A stretch of DNA of 64,000 nucleotides from Paenibacillus sp. FSL H8-0332 (GCF_037963835.1 NZ_CP150145.1:868001-932000); one strand, 5' to 3'; counted from the first letter of the stretch, positions 43,028 to 52,452 are shown. Program-made: numbers and translations. The notes: a model not told the origin generated them from the sequence alone.

Positions 43028-43909
43028 ATGCACTACCAATTGATTCACAAGAGCATCGAGTTTATTGAGCAGCATTTGGAAGAGGATTTGGATTTGGAGA
43101 AGGTGGCTAAGGCAGCGGGGTTGTCCAAATATCATTTTCACCGGATTTTTCGGAAATATGTGAATAAAAATGTCCATGAATATATCCGGGCCCGCCGTCT
43201 CAGCCAAGCAGCCAATCTCCTGCTGTACTCCGAGACACGTATTCTTGAGATTGCGCTGCAGTGCGGCTTTGAGAGTCAGGAGGCTTTTACAAGAGCTTTC
43301 AAGGAAATTTATGATTTGCCGCCTGCCCAGTACAGATCGCAGGTGAGACTATTGATTCAAGAAAGAGAGGTATTTACAATGTCAGAGATTACAGGCTGGT
43401 ATATTACAGGTACCCACCCGGAGAACTATAAGGTAGAGATCGATCCCCGCGTCTGCTATAAGACAAGTCCCTCCATGCATCTTCATTCCAATGAACAGGC
43501 TACGCAGGACGACAATGGTTTTGGAACCTTGATGCAGCAGTTTCAGGCAAGAGAGTATCGGGGGAGACGGATGCGCTTCTCCGGGTTCGTAAGAACGGAG
43601 GATGTCACCGGCTGGAGCGGCCTGTGGATGAGAGTGGATGATAATCAGCAGAATATGTTAGCTTTTGATAACATGCAGAACCGGAGCATACAAGGAACCA
43701 CGGAATGGAACCACTATGCCTGCGTAATGGATATTCCGTCCGAAGCTGACGTGATCAATATCGGAATTCTGCTGAGCGGAAGCGGGAAGGTGTGGCTGGG
43801 GGAGTGTGAATTTGAGGAAGTAGGCAAGGATGTACCCGTAACAGATGGCTCTACAGGTGCGGAGAACCTTCCGTCCGGGCCGCAGAATCTGAAGTTCGAC
43901 CAGCAGTAA
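43028..43909 (+). CDS. AraC-family regulator with C-terminal beta-sandwich-like domain
   Basis: 293 residues from ATG 43028 after GGAGGGGGTGAG. The AraC DNA-binding domain is at the N terminus (residues 1-105: EKVAKAAGLSKYHFHRIFRK, ALQCGFESQEAFTRAFKEIY). Residues 118-275 are beta-rich (RMRFSGFVRTEDVTGWSGLW, WNHYACVMDIPSEADVINIG, LLSGSGKVWLGECEFEEVG) and resemble a carbohydrate-binding jelly roll; N-terminal-HTH AraC proteins more often carry a GyrI-like domain. Effector unknown. It ends 18 bases from the convergent germination operon. Confidence 0.85.
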   Translation: MHYQLIHKSIEFIEQHLEEDLDLEKVAKAAGLSKYHFHRIFRKYVNKNVHEYIRARRLSQAANLLLYSETRILEIALQCGFESQEAFTRAFKEIYDLPPAQYRSQVRLLIQEREVFTMSEITGWYITGTHPENYKVEIDPRVCYKTSPSMHLHSNEQATQDDNGFGTLMQQFQAREYRGRRMRFSGFVRTEDVTGWSGLWMRVDDNQQNMLAFDNMQNRSIQGTTEWNHYACVMDIPSEADVINIGILLSGSGKVWLGECEFEEVGKDVPVTDGSTGAENLPSGPQNLKFDQQ

Positions 43910-43927
43910 CAGCCGGAGCAATCTGCT

Positions 43928-45022
43928 TCAAGCTGAACGCTGTAACCGGCCCCGCACCCAGATCGACAGGGCCAGCAGCAGCGGAATGGCGACCTGAAAG
44001 AGCGGGTCAAGCTTCAGGCTTGGCCCCAGGCCGATGGCGATATGCTGGGTGTAATCCCGTTCCAGGAAGGAGGAGCCGTAGATGATTGCCCCCACAGGGA
44101 AGACCCACCATTTGGCCGGTTTGCCGGTCAGCTCTGCAAGAGCTTTTACGGAACAGAAATAGAAGATCATCATCTTGATCAGCAGCCCCACGAAGAGCTG
44201 GACAGTCACCAGGATATCAAGCCGTTCCACAAATTTGAGGTTGGATAAAGTGCGGACGGTTTTGAGAAAAGGCAGCTGGCTGATTCCCGAGATGGTCGGG
44301 CCAAGGACAGCCACATTGAGCGCGTTCATGAAGATCAGGAACAGGCTGATGAGCAGATAGGCATTCACCGTATATTTTACAGGCAGACCAGGCTTCTCCC
44401 ATAAGGACCACAGCATCAGAAAAACAATCATCTGCCCGAAGGGGAACGAGACGATTTCCGGCAGCGCAGCTTCAATCACCGGCATCAGCCCGCCCCCAAG
44501 GACAGGTGACAGACGGCCGAAGTCGATAGATCCCATCATTCCAAGCATGATAACGAGCAGGATATAGAAGAAAAGCATCACGGGCAGCAGGACCTCGGGC
44601 AGCCTGAATACAACCTCGGCCCCCTTCCAGATGGCGTATAGCGCAAGCAACACAAAAACAAGCATCGTGACAGACATGGGTGTTCTTGGCAGCATGGTCA
44701 TCGCCGTCAGTTCCCCGAGATCGCGGACATTACGCATGGACTGATAGGCAAAATACAGGCTATAGACACCGCCGATGAAGGCTCCCGGAAGCTTGCCGAA
44801 ATGGAGCTTAAGCATCCCGATCAGGTCTGTGCCCGGAGAGCGCCACTGAATCCACATCAGCAGCAGAAGCAGGATGAATCCGGCGGCGGAGCCTATACAC
44901 ATCGCCAGCCAGGAGTCCTGCTTCGCCGTGCCTCCGAGCAGGAACAGCGGCGTGCTGCCGATCTCAAACAGCATAATCATGAACGCAATCTGGAGGGAAG
45001 AGACCTGTTCTTTGTTGGGCAT
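43928..45022 (-). CDS. Spore germination permease, GerAB/GerKB family (second copy)
   Basis: 364 residues, ten helices, APC-superfamily B subunit of a nutrient germinant receptor in the spore inner membrane. Typical features: the N-terminal QIAFMIMLFEIGSTPLFLLG, VYSLYFAYQSMRNVRDLGEL and FPFGQMIVFLMLW. AGGAGG lies upstream. It is the last gene of the operon and the second B subunit there; the first is at 46.5-47.6 kb. Confidence 0.92.
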   Translation of the reverse strand: MPNKEQVSSLQIAFMIMLFEIGSTPLFLLGGTAKQDSWLAMCIGSAAGFILLLLLMWIQWRSPGTDLIGMLKLHFGKLPGAFIGGVYSLYFAYQSMRNVRDLGELTAMTMLPRTPMSVTMLVFVLLALYAIWKGAEVVFRLPEVLLPVMLFFYILLVIMLGMMGSIDFGRLSPVLGGGLMPVIEAALPEIVSFPFGQMIVFLMLWSLWEKPGLPVKYTVNAYLLISLFLIFMNALNVAVLGPTISGISQLPFLKTVRTLSNLKFVERLDILVTVQLFVGLLIKMMIFYFCSVKALAELTGKPAKWWVFPVGAIIYGSSFLERDYTQHIAIGLGPSLKLDPLFQVAIPLLLALSIWVRGRLQRSA

Positions 45023-45031
45023 GATTACGAA

Positions 45032-45265
45032 TCAGCCTCCTAACCAATAGATGATGGCTCTGCCGATAGGCTGGAAGAACGCCGTATATAGAAGACTTAG
45101 CGATACATGGGGGGTTCTGGTTATCCCGCATAGGTTAATATAGGCGCAGTATCCAAGAATACAGCCGAACCAGAGACGCTGCAGGCGGCGGCCTTCTCCG
45201 CGCAGCTTCGTCCACCCCCAGAGATAAGCAATCGCGTAGAGTATAAGAGTTATAGCTATTTTCAT
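45032..45265 (-). CDS. Small two-helix protein, probable germinant receptor D subunit
   Basis: 77 residues with two hydrophobic stretches (MKIAITLILYAIAYLWGW and LWFGCILGYCAYINLCG) and a hydrophobic C terminus. GerA-type operons of Bacillales often include a short two-helix D subunit that modulates germination; position between C and B genes and size fit. 13 bases from gerC-type gene and 10 from the second B gene. Confidence 0.65.
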   Translation of the reverse strand: MKIAITLILYAIAYLWGWTKLRGEGRRLQRLWFGCILGYCAYINLCGITRTPHVSLSLLYTAFFQPIGRAIIYWLGG

Positions 45266-45277
45266 AGATAGGCTCCT

Positions 45278-46513
45278 TTACTCCTGTTGAACGGATTTGA
45301 ACGATTTATTGCTGAGGCCGGTCCGTTCAATCTTGATCGAGACCTGCGGGCGGATCTCAATCTCTTGAAATACGCGGTCCCAGCTTTTCTCCTCTTCGAT
45401 CTGCTTCCAGCGCTTGCGGTCGCTCCGGTGGATTCTCACGGCAAATCCCGTGACGTCGGCCCCCAGCCGCTTGACCTCCGTCCATGAATCATTGACAAGA
45501 CTCAGCACCCGCTGTTCAAGAGAGGCTTCCATCTCACGGATGGCCTTGCGGTCATTCAGATCCATGACGCTCCCAAGCTCGGTGAGTACTCCGCTGCCTT
45601 TGACCTCAATATTCATCACATAATGATCCTTATCCCAGACGGGGCGAACCGTAGTGGCCGAATTCTGCAGAATAAATGAGGCGTCCAGCTTGTCACTCTT
45701 CGTAGGCTGAGAGGCGAAGGCGATGGTCGCAGAGTCGATGCTATTGGTCAGAAAAGAGAGGCCAAAAGCCTGCTTCTGGCTGAGCCACCCCACGAACGTA
45801 TCCCCTTTGATGACTCCGAGTCTTCCCAGCGCCAGGCGCGAAGGCAGATCTGTAACGCCTGTCTCGCTGGTCTCATCCATCGTCTGGGGACCCGTCAGGA
45901 GAATTTCCGGCAACACGGCACTTCGGGACTCGGAGGAGAGGGCCATAGCCAGCTCATACAGGCGGGTTCCGGGATAATAGGATACGAGCTTCGCTTCCTG
46001 TTCAATCATGAGCTGGATACCGGCCCCCTGATTTTTGGTCATCTGCATAAGCTGATCCAGGATATCACCGGCGTCCCCCTGGGTTATAAATACGAATACA
46101 GTTTCCCTTGCATCCTGCTTGCGCAGGAACATATCAATCAGCTGATTAATCCCGTGCCTGGCGAGGCTCTCACCAATGACGGTTATTCTGGAGTGGGAGA
46201 AGAACATCTCCCGTGTACTGGTCAGATTGGTTCGTTCAATGGCCTCCATGATCGTCCGGCCTTTGACGGTGAAGGTGAGGAACGGCGGCGAACTGGTACT
46301 GCCGCCTCCGCCGCCCCCCATACCGCTGGCCCCCGATGAAGGGTTGATCACCTGATAGGTCGCTTTCCACTGATTGTTCTCCCAGTCATAGGCGGAGCCG
46401 GAGGTAATGCCCAGCTCGTTAAGCTCCCGGTCATCCCAACAACCAGAGAGCAGAAGAGAGAGAAGCGGGAGAGTGAGCAGGAGGCGCAGCAGATAGCCCG
46501 GTTTGTTCATCAT
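45278..46513 (-). CDS. Spore germination lipoprotein, Ger(x)C family
   Basis: 411 residues. The lipobox LLLSGCWDDRELNELGI is nearly invariant in GerAC proteins, placing it on the outer face of the inner spore membrane. VNPSSGASGMGGGGGGSTSS is a glycine-rich insert. GRTIMEAIERTNLTSTREMF and FSHSRITVIGESLARHGI belong to domain 1-2 of the family. It overlaps the B subunit gene by 4 bases. Confidence 0.93.
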   Translation of the reverse strand: MMNKPGYLLRLLLTLPLLSLLLSGCWDDRELNELGITSGSAYDWENNQWKATYQVINPSSGASGMGGGGGGSTSSPPFLTFTVKGRTIMEAIERTNLTSTREMFFSHSRITVIGESLARHGINQLIDMFLRKQDARETVFVFITQGDAGDILDQLMQMTKNQGAGIQLMIEQEAKLVSYYPGTRLYELAMALSSESRSAVLPEILLTGPQTMDETSETGVTDLPSRLALGRLGVIKGDTFVGWLSQKQAFGLSFLTNSIDSATIAFASQPTKSDKLDASFILQNSATTVRPVWDKDHYVMNIEVKGSGVLTELGSVMDLNDRKAIREMEASLEQRVLSLVNDSWTEVKRLGADVTGFAVRIHRSDRKRWKQIEEEKSWDRVFQEIEIRPQVSIKIERTGLSNKSFKSVQQE

Positions 46514-47613
46514 GTCTCCAGCCCCTTCCGCTTAGAGCGGGCCTTGTGCACCCTGTTCAGCAAGACCGCGCCTAGCGGTACCAGGACATTGAACAGGAAG
46601 AAGACCACGAACCTTCCCTCCTGGTTATAGACATTGAGCTTGGCTGCGCTTTGCCAGGTGAACAGGCATTCCAGGGCGATGATCAGGCCCAGCGCGCCAA
46701 TGAAGGGTCGGCTGCTGCTGACCCGGAACGTCTGCTTGAAGCACTCCACCGTCACGAACAGGAAGATGGCGAATTTGAGATAGATCGACAGCACCCAATA
46801 AGAGATGAAGAGAATATCCAGCTTCTCTATGAACCGGCCGATCCGGAGGATGCTGACAGTAGCGAAGCCGGGGTAGCTGCTCAGCTTAATGAATTCCGGG
46901 CCGAAGACCATCAGGGCTATAATCAGGGAGAACATCATTAGGACGGCAACGAACAGCAGGCCTGTCCAGCCGATAATTTTGGCCCGCTGCGGATATTGCA
47001 GGTAAGGAGCCAGGAACAGCAGCACCGCCACTTCAGACATCCATGCAGTCGGTGTCAGGCTCGCCAGGGTGATCTCAGCCAGATTATGATCGAACATGGG
47101 CAGCAGATGATGCACATTCAGATCAGTGTAGAGCCCGAACAGGTACAGCGGCACGAAGAACAGATAGAGCAGAATAACCAGACTGTTCACTCTGGCGATC
47201 GCTTCAATGCCCTGCCGAACCATATAGATAGTAATGAAGAGAATAAGTATGACCAGCACCGTGATCGGGGTGTTGATCAGGACATTGTCTTTAATGAAAT
47301 TGACGAATTCCCGCAGAATGGTTGCGGTGGTGTCCAGGTAGAACTGGAGCATTAGCAGACCCAGGATGACTGCGACCACAGGGGAACTTTTCTCCCCTAC
47401 CCACTCCAGAAAAGGAGCGCCGTTGCTGCTCTGAATCACAGCCCCGACGATCCATGCAATGAGCAGCCCCGCCACAGTAGACAGAATAATGGCGAGCGGA
47501 GCGTCCTGCTCTGCATAGGTGCTGATAATGATAGGCAGTACGACAGTGGCGGTCGGCAGGATGGTATTGACGACAAGCATGGCGGCTTGGGTGGTGCCGA
47601 TTTTTCCATTCAT
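46510..47613 (-). CDS. Spore germination permease, GerAB family (first copy)
   Basis: 367 residues, ten helices. Family features include IIISTYAEQDAPLAIILSTV, ILREFVNFIKDNVLINTPIT, LYLFFVPLYLFGLYTDLNVH and LFLAPYLQYPQRAK. It overlaps the A and C genes by 4 bases each, the standard A-B-C order. Divergent in sequence from the second B copy at 43.9 kb, so the receptor may form alternative complexes. Confidence 0.92.
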   Translation of the reverse strand: MNGKIGTTQAAMLVVNTILPTATVVLPIIISTYAEQDAPLAIILSTVAGLLIAWIVGAVIQSSNGAPFLEWVGEKSSPVVAVILGLLMLQFYLDTTATILREFVNFIKDNVLINTPITVLVILILFITIYMVRQGIEAIARVNSLVILLYLFFVPLYLFGLYTDLNVHHLLPMFDHNLAEITLASLTPTAWMSEVAVLLFLAPYLQYPQRAKIIGWTGLLFVAVLMMFSLIIALMVFGPEFIKLSSYPGFATVSILRIGRFIEKLDILFISYWVLSIYLKFAIFLFVTVECFKQTFRVSSSRPFIGALGLIIALECLFTWQSAAKLNVYNQEGRFVVFFLFNVLVPLGAVLLNRVHKARSKRKGLET

Positions 47614-49232
47614 GCTGGACCCTCTCCCTGCGGCTTAGGCTGTGCCGGTGATGGATTAGCTGTGTTTTCCACGGGCTGTGGCTTCTGGTTAGGGGCTTGT
47701 CTGCGGGTCTCCTTGCCCAGGTTAGTTTTGGGACGTATGTCCATGCTCCACAGCGGAACGCGGATGAAGATATCCTTCAGATAACGCGGAATCATCGGCG
47801 CTACCGGAGACAGGTAGGGCACCCCGAAGGAACGCAGGCCTGCCATATGAATCAGCAGTACCATCAAGAAGGACATGATGCCGAACAACCCAAGCGATGC
47901 GGCGATAAACATCATTATAAAGCGTATCAGCCGGATGGAGTTGGCGATGGCCAGTGACGGAATCACGAAGTTCGAGATGGCGGTAAAAGAAACCACAATG
48001 ACCATCGCCGCCGAGACCAGCCCGGCCTGAACGGCAGCCTGCCCCAGCACCAGCGCACCTACAATAGAGATAGCCGGTCCGATGGTCCGCGGCATACGTA
48101 CCCCCGCTTCACGCAGGACGTCGAAGGTCAGCTCCATCAGCAGCGCCTCTGCGAAGGCGGGGAGCGGAACCCCTTCCCGCTGGGCAGCCAGACTGATCAG
48201 CAGTGTGGTCGGCAGCATCTCCTGGTGAAAGGTAGTGACGGCAATATAGAGTGCCGGCAGCAGCATAGAGACGAAGAACGCTCCATAGCGGATCAGCCGC
48301 AGAAAGGAGGAAATATCATACCGCTGGTAGTAATCCTCGCTGGATTGAAAGAAATTGAAGAAGGTAGACGGAGCCAGCAGCGCAAAGGGAGTGCCGTCAA
48401 TGATAATCCCGACTTGACCTTCCAGAATGCCCCCGGCTATGGCGTCGGGACGTTCGGTATTCTGAATGGTGGGAAAAGGCGTCAGGCCGCCGTCCTGTAT
48501 GAATTCTTCAATATAATTGCTCTCCAGAATGGCATCGGTATTGATGGCGTTCAACCGGCGGCGGATTTCGGTTAGCACCTGTTCACTGGCGAGGCCCTTC
48601 AAATAAACGAGGGCAATCCCGGTCCCGGTACGCTGGCCGATTTTATATTCCTCAATCCGCAGATCGGTGGTTTTCAGGCGGCGGCGCAGCATGGAGGTCC
48701 CGGTGCGCAGGCTCTCTGTGAAGCCCTCTTTGGGCCCGCGGATAACCCCTTGGGAGGTCGGCTCATTAATGCTTCTTTTCTCCCAGCCGGAGGTGTCGGC
48801 GGCCAGTGCGACCGGAAGCCCCTCGAACAGAATCAGGGTATAGCCTTCAAAAAGCAAGGGCAGCAGCACCTCCAGAGTCCGGGCCTCCTTCACTCCCCCA
48901 ACCGGCAGAATGTGCTCCTTTATCAGGTCGAAGGCAGCTTCTGTGGTAATCTGGTCTCCGTTCAGCGTGCTGTTCTCCATTAAGGACTGGAGTACTGACT
49001 GATTGACAGTATCAGCGTTGACCAGACCGTCAATATAGATGAAGGCAAGGGAAAGGGGAGGCTTGGCTTCACTCTTATAATGGCGGATGACAATATCCGA
49101 GCTGCTGCCGATCCGGCGGCTGAGTTCCTGCAAATTATCCTCAAGGGAGAGCTTCAGCGGAAGCGGTGCAGGCACGGAGGTTTCTACGGTATCTTTGGTA
49201 GTCTGGCGGCTCTTCTTCGTTTGCTGAGGCAT
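47610..49232 (-). CDS. Spore germination protein A subunit (GerAA family)
   Basis: 540 residues. The N-terminal soluble part (1-290) includes GSSSDIVIRHYKSEAKPPLS and YIDGLVNADTVNQ; GEGFTESLRTG-like GPKEGFTESLRTGTSMLRRR and VEGQVGI-like LEGQVGIIIDGTPFALLAPS are family signatures. Four to five helices fill 300-480, with YPFAEAL-like PLPAFAEALLMELTFDVLRE. The tail is Pro/Gln-rich and disordered. First gene of the operon, with a candidate sigma-G promoter upstream. Confidence 0.93.
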   Translation of the reverse strand: MPQQTKKSRQTTKDTVETSVPAPLPLKLSLEDNLQELSRRIGSSSDIVIRHYKSEAKPPLSLAFIYIDGLVNADTVNQSVLQSLMENSTLNGDQITTEAAFDLIKEHILPVGGVKEARTLEVLLPLLFEGYTLILFEGLPVALAADTSGWEKRSINEPTSQGVIRGPKEGFTESLRTGTSMLRRRLKTTDLRIEEYKIGQRTGTGIALVYLKGLASEQVLTEIRRRLNAINTDAILESNYIEEFIQDGGLTPFPTIQNTERPDAIAGGILEGQVGIIIDGTPFALLAPSTFFNFFQSSEDYYQRYDISSFLRLIRYGAFFVSMLLPALYIAVTTFHQEMLPTTLLISLAAQREGVPLPAFAEALLMELTFDVLREAGVRMPRTIGPAISIVGALVLGQAAVQAGLVSAAMVIVVSFTAISNFVIPSLAIANSIRLIRFIMMFIAASLGLFGIMSFLMVLLIHMAGLRSFGVPYLSPVAPMIPRYLKDIFIRVPLWSMDIRPKTNLGKETRRQAPNQKPQPVENTANPSPAQPKPQGEGPA

Positions 49233-49273
49233 CTCGGGGGCTCCTGTCTGCTGAAATCTGGATGTGCTCCCTG

Positions 49274-49304
49274 TATTATCCCCCGCAGGAGGATTCCTTA
49301 TTCT
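49274..49304 (-). promoter_or_regulatory. Candidate sigma-G promoter of the germination operon
   Basis: Read on the minus strand: AGAATA, an 18-base spacer, and GATAATA, against the sigma-G pattern of TGAATA-like -35 and CATACTA-like -10. It lies about 42 bases before the A-subunit start, where forespore-specific expression would be expected. Confidence 0.4.
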
Positions 49305-49352
49305 GCCTGATGTACGGATGGAGCTGAGCGCGTAGGGGAATTGCTGGTATCA

Positions 49353-49411
49353 AAAAAAAGAAACTGCCCCTTAGGAATGGCAGCTTCGCAGCATTCCATC
49401 AAGGCAGTTTC
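49353..49411 (-). terminator. Terminator of the 49.5 kb gene
   Basis: Outer arms GAAACTGCC and GGCAGTTTC and inner GGAATG/CATTCC; on the minus strand a run of seven to eight T follows (A run at 49352-49359). It lies 39 bases after the stop of the phosphodiester glycosidase-like gene. Confidence 0.85.
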
Positions 49412-49449
49412 ATAAACACACTTTAGATTTGAACTTTAAGCTTATTGCA

Positions 49450-50616
49450 TTATTTAGTCTGGACAACCAGCGCGTTGCTGATCAGGCGTCCCGGAGTGGT
49501 CAGATACTTGCCGTTGTAGTAGAGGCCGCTGGAGGCACCGCCATCGAGGTTCATTGCCTGGTAGGCTCCGGCCTGCTTCATAATTTCCGCAAGCTGGGGG
49601 ATGGTTGCCCCGCCGGAGGTCAGCAGAATCAGCTTGTGGTCGCGGGTGATGCCCAGCGCGCTGCGGGAGCCTCCGCCGGTAAGGATTTTGGGGTCCCGGA
49701 AGCCTTCCCCCGCCACATTCAGCGCGACCTTCCCGTTGACCAGCAGCCGTGGTCCTGCCTGGAGTGCGCCAAGAACGGAACCGGAATCGAAGCGTGCCTT
49801 GAATTCACTGCCCGGAATCAGCTCAGCCAGCATATTACTGTCGTATGCGAAGACAGCCCGTTTGTCTCCGGAACTGTTCTTCAGCATCTTCCCGCCGCTG
49901 ATGATGTAGCCGTAAGGAACTTTGAAGGCGCCGTCAGTATAGGCAGCGAAGAACGTGCCGTTGATCGCGGCAGCGGCATTGCTGCGCTTGGCAATGCTGG
50001 CAAGGGCTTCCGTCTTGCCGACGGTATTCCCGGCCAGAACGGCATCCAGCTTCACCGAAGGATGCAGCAGGGAGACCGTGACCGTCTGGACGCTGAAGGA
50101 GCGGCCGCCGACCTTGTAGGTATGATGTCCGCTGACTACAGCGGGCGAGCCGCTCTTGATCAGGCTGCCGTTCTGTACAGGCAGGGTGGCTGTCTCAGCG
50201 GTGCCTGTTTCAGCCCCGCTTGTCAGCGTGAGCGACCCAGCTTCTCTATTCCACTGGAGCTGTATGCCGAGTGTCTGGCTTACAAGAGACAAGGGGACAT
50301 AGGTGGTCCCGTTCTCACTGAAAGGCCGCACACTTACGGTAACGGGCTTGCCGTTGACGGAAGCCCCAGGCTTGCCTGGAGTGAAGATAATGGAATTCCC
50401 GCCGCGTGACATCTGAATCTGGCCGCCCGAAGCGGTGAGCACAGACTGGATACCGGCGAAGCCGTTCAGGAAGCGGAGCGGGATGAAGGAGTGATTCTCC
50501 TTGTCCACATATACGGCAAGCTTGGCCTGCGGCGCCGCAGCGGCACCGGATTGCAGTGCTGGAAGAAGGACAGCCAGCAGACAGAAGGCGGTAAAGAGGG
50601 TGAGCATTTTTTTCAT
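49450..50616 (-). CDS. Secreted phosphodiester glycosidase (NAGPA/DUF2233) with stalk domain
   Basis: 388 residues from ATG 50616 with AAAGGAG upstream; the frame's further 44 codons lack a ribosome site. A signal peptide ends near GAAAAPQA. Residues 30-130 are a copper-amine-oxidase-N-like stalk domain (FIPLRFLNGFAGIQ, TYVPLSLVSQTLGIQLQWN). Residues 170-388 match the NAGPA family: AAAINGTFFAAY, LQAGPRLLVNGK, RSALGITRDHKLILLTSGG, and AMNLDGGASSGLYYNGK. Relatives remove sugar-1-phosphate diesters, including wall polymer modifications. Confidence 0.88.
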   Translation of the reverse strand: MKKMLTLFTAFCLLAVLLPALQSGAAAAPQAKLAVYVDKENHSFIPLRFLNGFAGIQSVLTASGGQIQMSRGGNSIIFTPGKPGASVNGKPVTVSVRPFSENGTTYVPLSLVSQTLGIQLQWNREAGSLTLTSGAETGTAETATLPVQNGSLIKSGSPAVVSGHHTYKVGGRSFSVQTVTVSLLHPSVKLDAVLAGNTVGKTEALASIAKRSNAAAAINGTFFAAYTDGAFKVPYGYIISGGKMLKNSSGDKRAVFAYDSNMLAELIPGSEFKARFDSGSVLGALQAGPRLLVNGKVALNVAGEGFRDPKILTGGGSRSALGITRDHKLILLTSGGATIPQLAEIMKQAGAYQAMNLDGGASSGLYYNGKYLTTPGRLISNALVVQTK

Positions 50617-50813
50617 GATACACAAAATCTCCTTTAGGTGGTAGCAGGTTAATCTGCAGGTTAGGATGATTCTGGAACAGGCCCCAGAATGCAGCACTTG
50701 AGCTACTATCATATAATCGTCTCCCGTTACCGTCAATGGAGCATGCATCCAGCAGCTTGTTAGTTTATAATGGGATCACATTAGAATATCTACATATAAG
50801 GGTGGTAGCGATC

Positions 50814-51398
50814 ATGACAAGAATAGGCTTAATCCGGCACGGCAGCACACGCTGGAATCAGGAGGGCCGGGTACAGGGTCATACGGATAATCCTCTGGAC
50901 GAGGAAGGCTTCCGGCAGGCCGGCGTGCTTGCGGAGCGGCTTAGCGGTGAAGCGTGGGATTATATCTATTCAAGCGACCTGCTGCGGGCCAGACAGACGG
51001 CGGAGACCATCGCCGGGAGGCTGGGCATCCCGCTGGCCGGTCTCGTTCCGGGCATCCGGGAGATGAACGGCGGATTGATTGAAGGAACTACCGAGAGTGA
51101 GCGGATCGAGCGCTTCGGCAGCCAGTGGAAGACGATGGAGCTGAAGCTGGAGCTGGAGAGTCAGGAGCTGGCCCGCGAGCGGGGAGTCCGGGCGATTGAA
51201 GAGCTTGCTGCGCGCCATCCCGGCAGCAATGTGCTGGTAGTCAGCCATGGGGCTATTTTGCGGAGTACGTTGGCCGGACTTGTGCCTTCCCTTGATGTGA
51301 GCGTGCTGCTGAAGAATACCTCCATCACCTGCCTGGTCAAGGATAATGACAGCTGGAGCTGTGAATTGTACAATAGCGCTGAGCATATGGACGGATAG
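50814..51398 (+). CDS. Histidine phosphatase-superfamily protein (phosphoglycerate mutase-like)
   Basis: 194 residues from ATG 50814. The catalytic LIRHGSTRWNQEGRVQGHTD is at the N terminus; IYSSDLLRARQTAETIA, the acid GIREMNGGLIEG, and the second histidine in VVSHGAILRSTLAGL complete the site. The frame extends upstream for 26 codons but the RHG motif position fits this start. Substrate unknown; relatives include phosphoglycerate mutases, CobC and broad phosphatases. Confidence 0.88.
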   Translation: MTRIGLIRHGSTRWNQEGRVQGHTDNPLDEEGFRQAGVLAERLSGEAWDYIYSSDLLRARQTAETIAGRLGIPLAGLVPGIREMNGGLIEGTTESERIERFGSQWKTMELKLELESQELARERGVRAIEELAARHPGSNVLVVSHGAILRSTLAGLVPSLDVSVLLKNTSITCLVKDNDSWSCELYNSAEHMDG

Positions 51399-51600
51399 AA
51401 CGGGATATTTCCGGGCATTTCATTACAATAAAGCGCCGGTCCTGCCGATAATATGCTTAGTGCTCATCCTGAACGGGTATTCATTTACAGCATCTCTTGC
51501 CGGAGTTGTTCAGAATTTGTTCAGTCTGTTCCTGTACAGTAGCGCTTGAAAGCGATAAATCTATAAATTCATTGATAGGCTGAAGGAGGGCGTAAGACTA

Positions 51601-52452
51601 GTGGAAGAGGCCCGTAATTACATGTTGACAATTTTATCCATACTTATAGGGGTACTGACCGTATATAGCTCGCTCAGACTGACAAGCGATTTCTCACGAC
51701 AAACGCAAAGAACCCGGGCAGTCCGCTCGAGTCTTGTGGTGCTGGTGATTAGTGCCGGACTTGGGGGCATGCATCTGCTCGGCAGAAGAGGCTTAACCGG
51801 CTTCACTACAGAAGGCAGAAGCCTGCTGATCTCTTTGTTCCTGTACATGCTGACACTCGCTGGTATTCTGTATCTGTTCCTGCGGATGCGCATGATCCTT
51901 GGGGAGCGTGAGCAGCTCAAGGAATTGGCATACCGGGATACGCTGACCGGCCTGCTGAATAAGAACGGAATGGATCATTTCTGGGATCATTGCAAAATGA
52001 GCGAGCAGCTTGCGGTATTATATCTGGACCTGAACCGGTTCAAATCGATTAACGATACCCTCGGCCATCATACAGGGGATTTGTTACTGGAGGCCGTTGG
52101 AACCAGCCTGCAGCAATTCACCTGCAAGGGCAAGCGGCATATTTTCCGGGTCGGCGGAGATGAATTCGTCATTATCGCCAAACGCTACAGCCGCAAGGAG
52201 GCAGAGCAGCTTGCTCTTAAGGTTCTGGAGCGCATCACCCGTACCTATAAGCTGGAGAGCCATGAATTATTCGTGTCCGCAAGTGTCGGGATCACGATAA
52301 GCCAGGGCCGTATCGATCCGAAGCAGCTGCTTCAGGAGGCGGATTCCGCCATGTACAACGCCAAGCAGCTGGGCAGCGGACGTTATGCCGTATACAAGCA
52401 GGAGAGCCGTATTCCTTCCGTGAAGCTGCTCAGCAGCTCAAGAGCGCAATAA
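51601..52452 (+). CDS. Membrane-bound diguanylate cyclase (GGDEF)
   Basis: 283 residues, GTG start 10 bases after GAAGGAGGG. Three hydrophobic helices at residues 5-100, then a GGDEF domain: LAYRDTLTGLLNKNGMDHFW, YLDLNRFKSINDTLGHHTGD, and the active site FRVGGDEFVIIAK, with SVGITISQG and ADSAMYNAKQLGSGRYAVY. The catalytic residues are intact. The RxxD product-inhibition site that usually lies five residues before GGDEF is absent (GKRHIF instead). Makes cyclic di-GMP. Confidence 0.9.
   Translation: MEEARNYMLTILSILIGVLTVYSSLRLTSDFSRQTQRTRAVRSSLVVLVISAGLGGMHLLGRRGLTGFTTEGRSLLISLFLYMLTLAGILYLFLRMRMILGEREQLKELAYRDTLTGLLNKNGMDHFWDHCKMSEQLAVLYLDLNRFKSINDTLGHHTGDLLLEAVGTSLQQFTCKGKRHIFRVGGDEFVIIAKRYSRKEAEQLALKVLERITRTYKLESHELFVSASVGITISQGRIDPKQLLQEADSAMYNAKQLGSGRYAVYKQESRIPSVKLLSSSRAQ

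Noticed and set aside
51346..51549. 67-codon hydrophobic frame overlapping the histidine phosphatase end
   Set aside because: Begins inside the phosphatase gene, has no ribosome site, and most of it is translated leader of the GGDEF gene.
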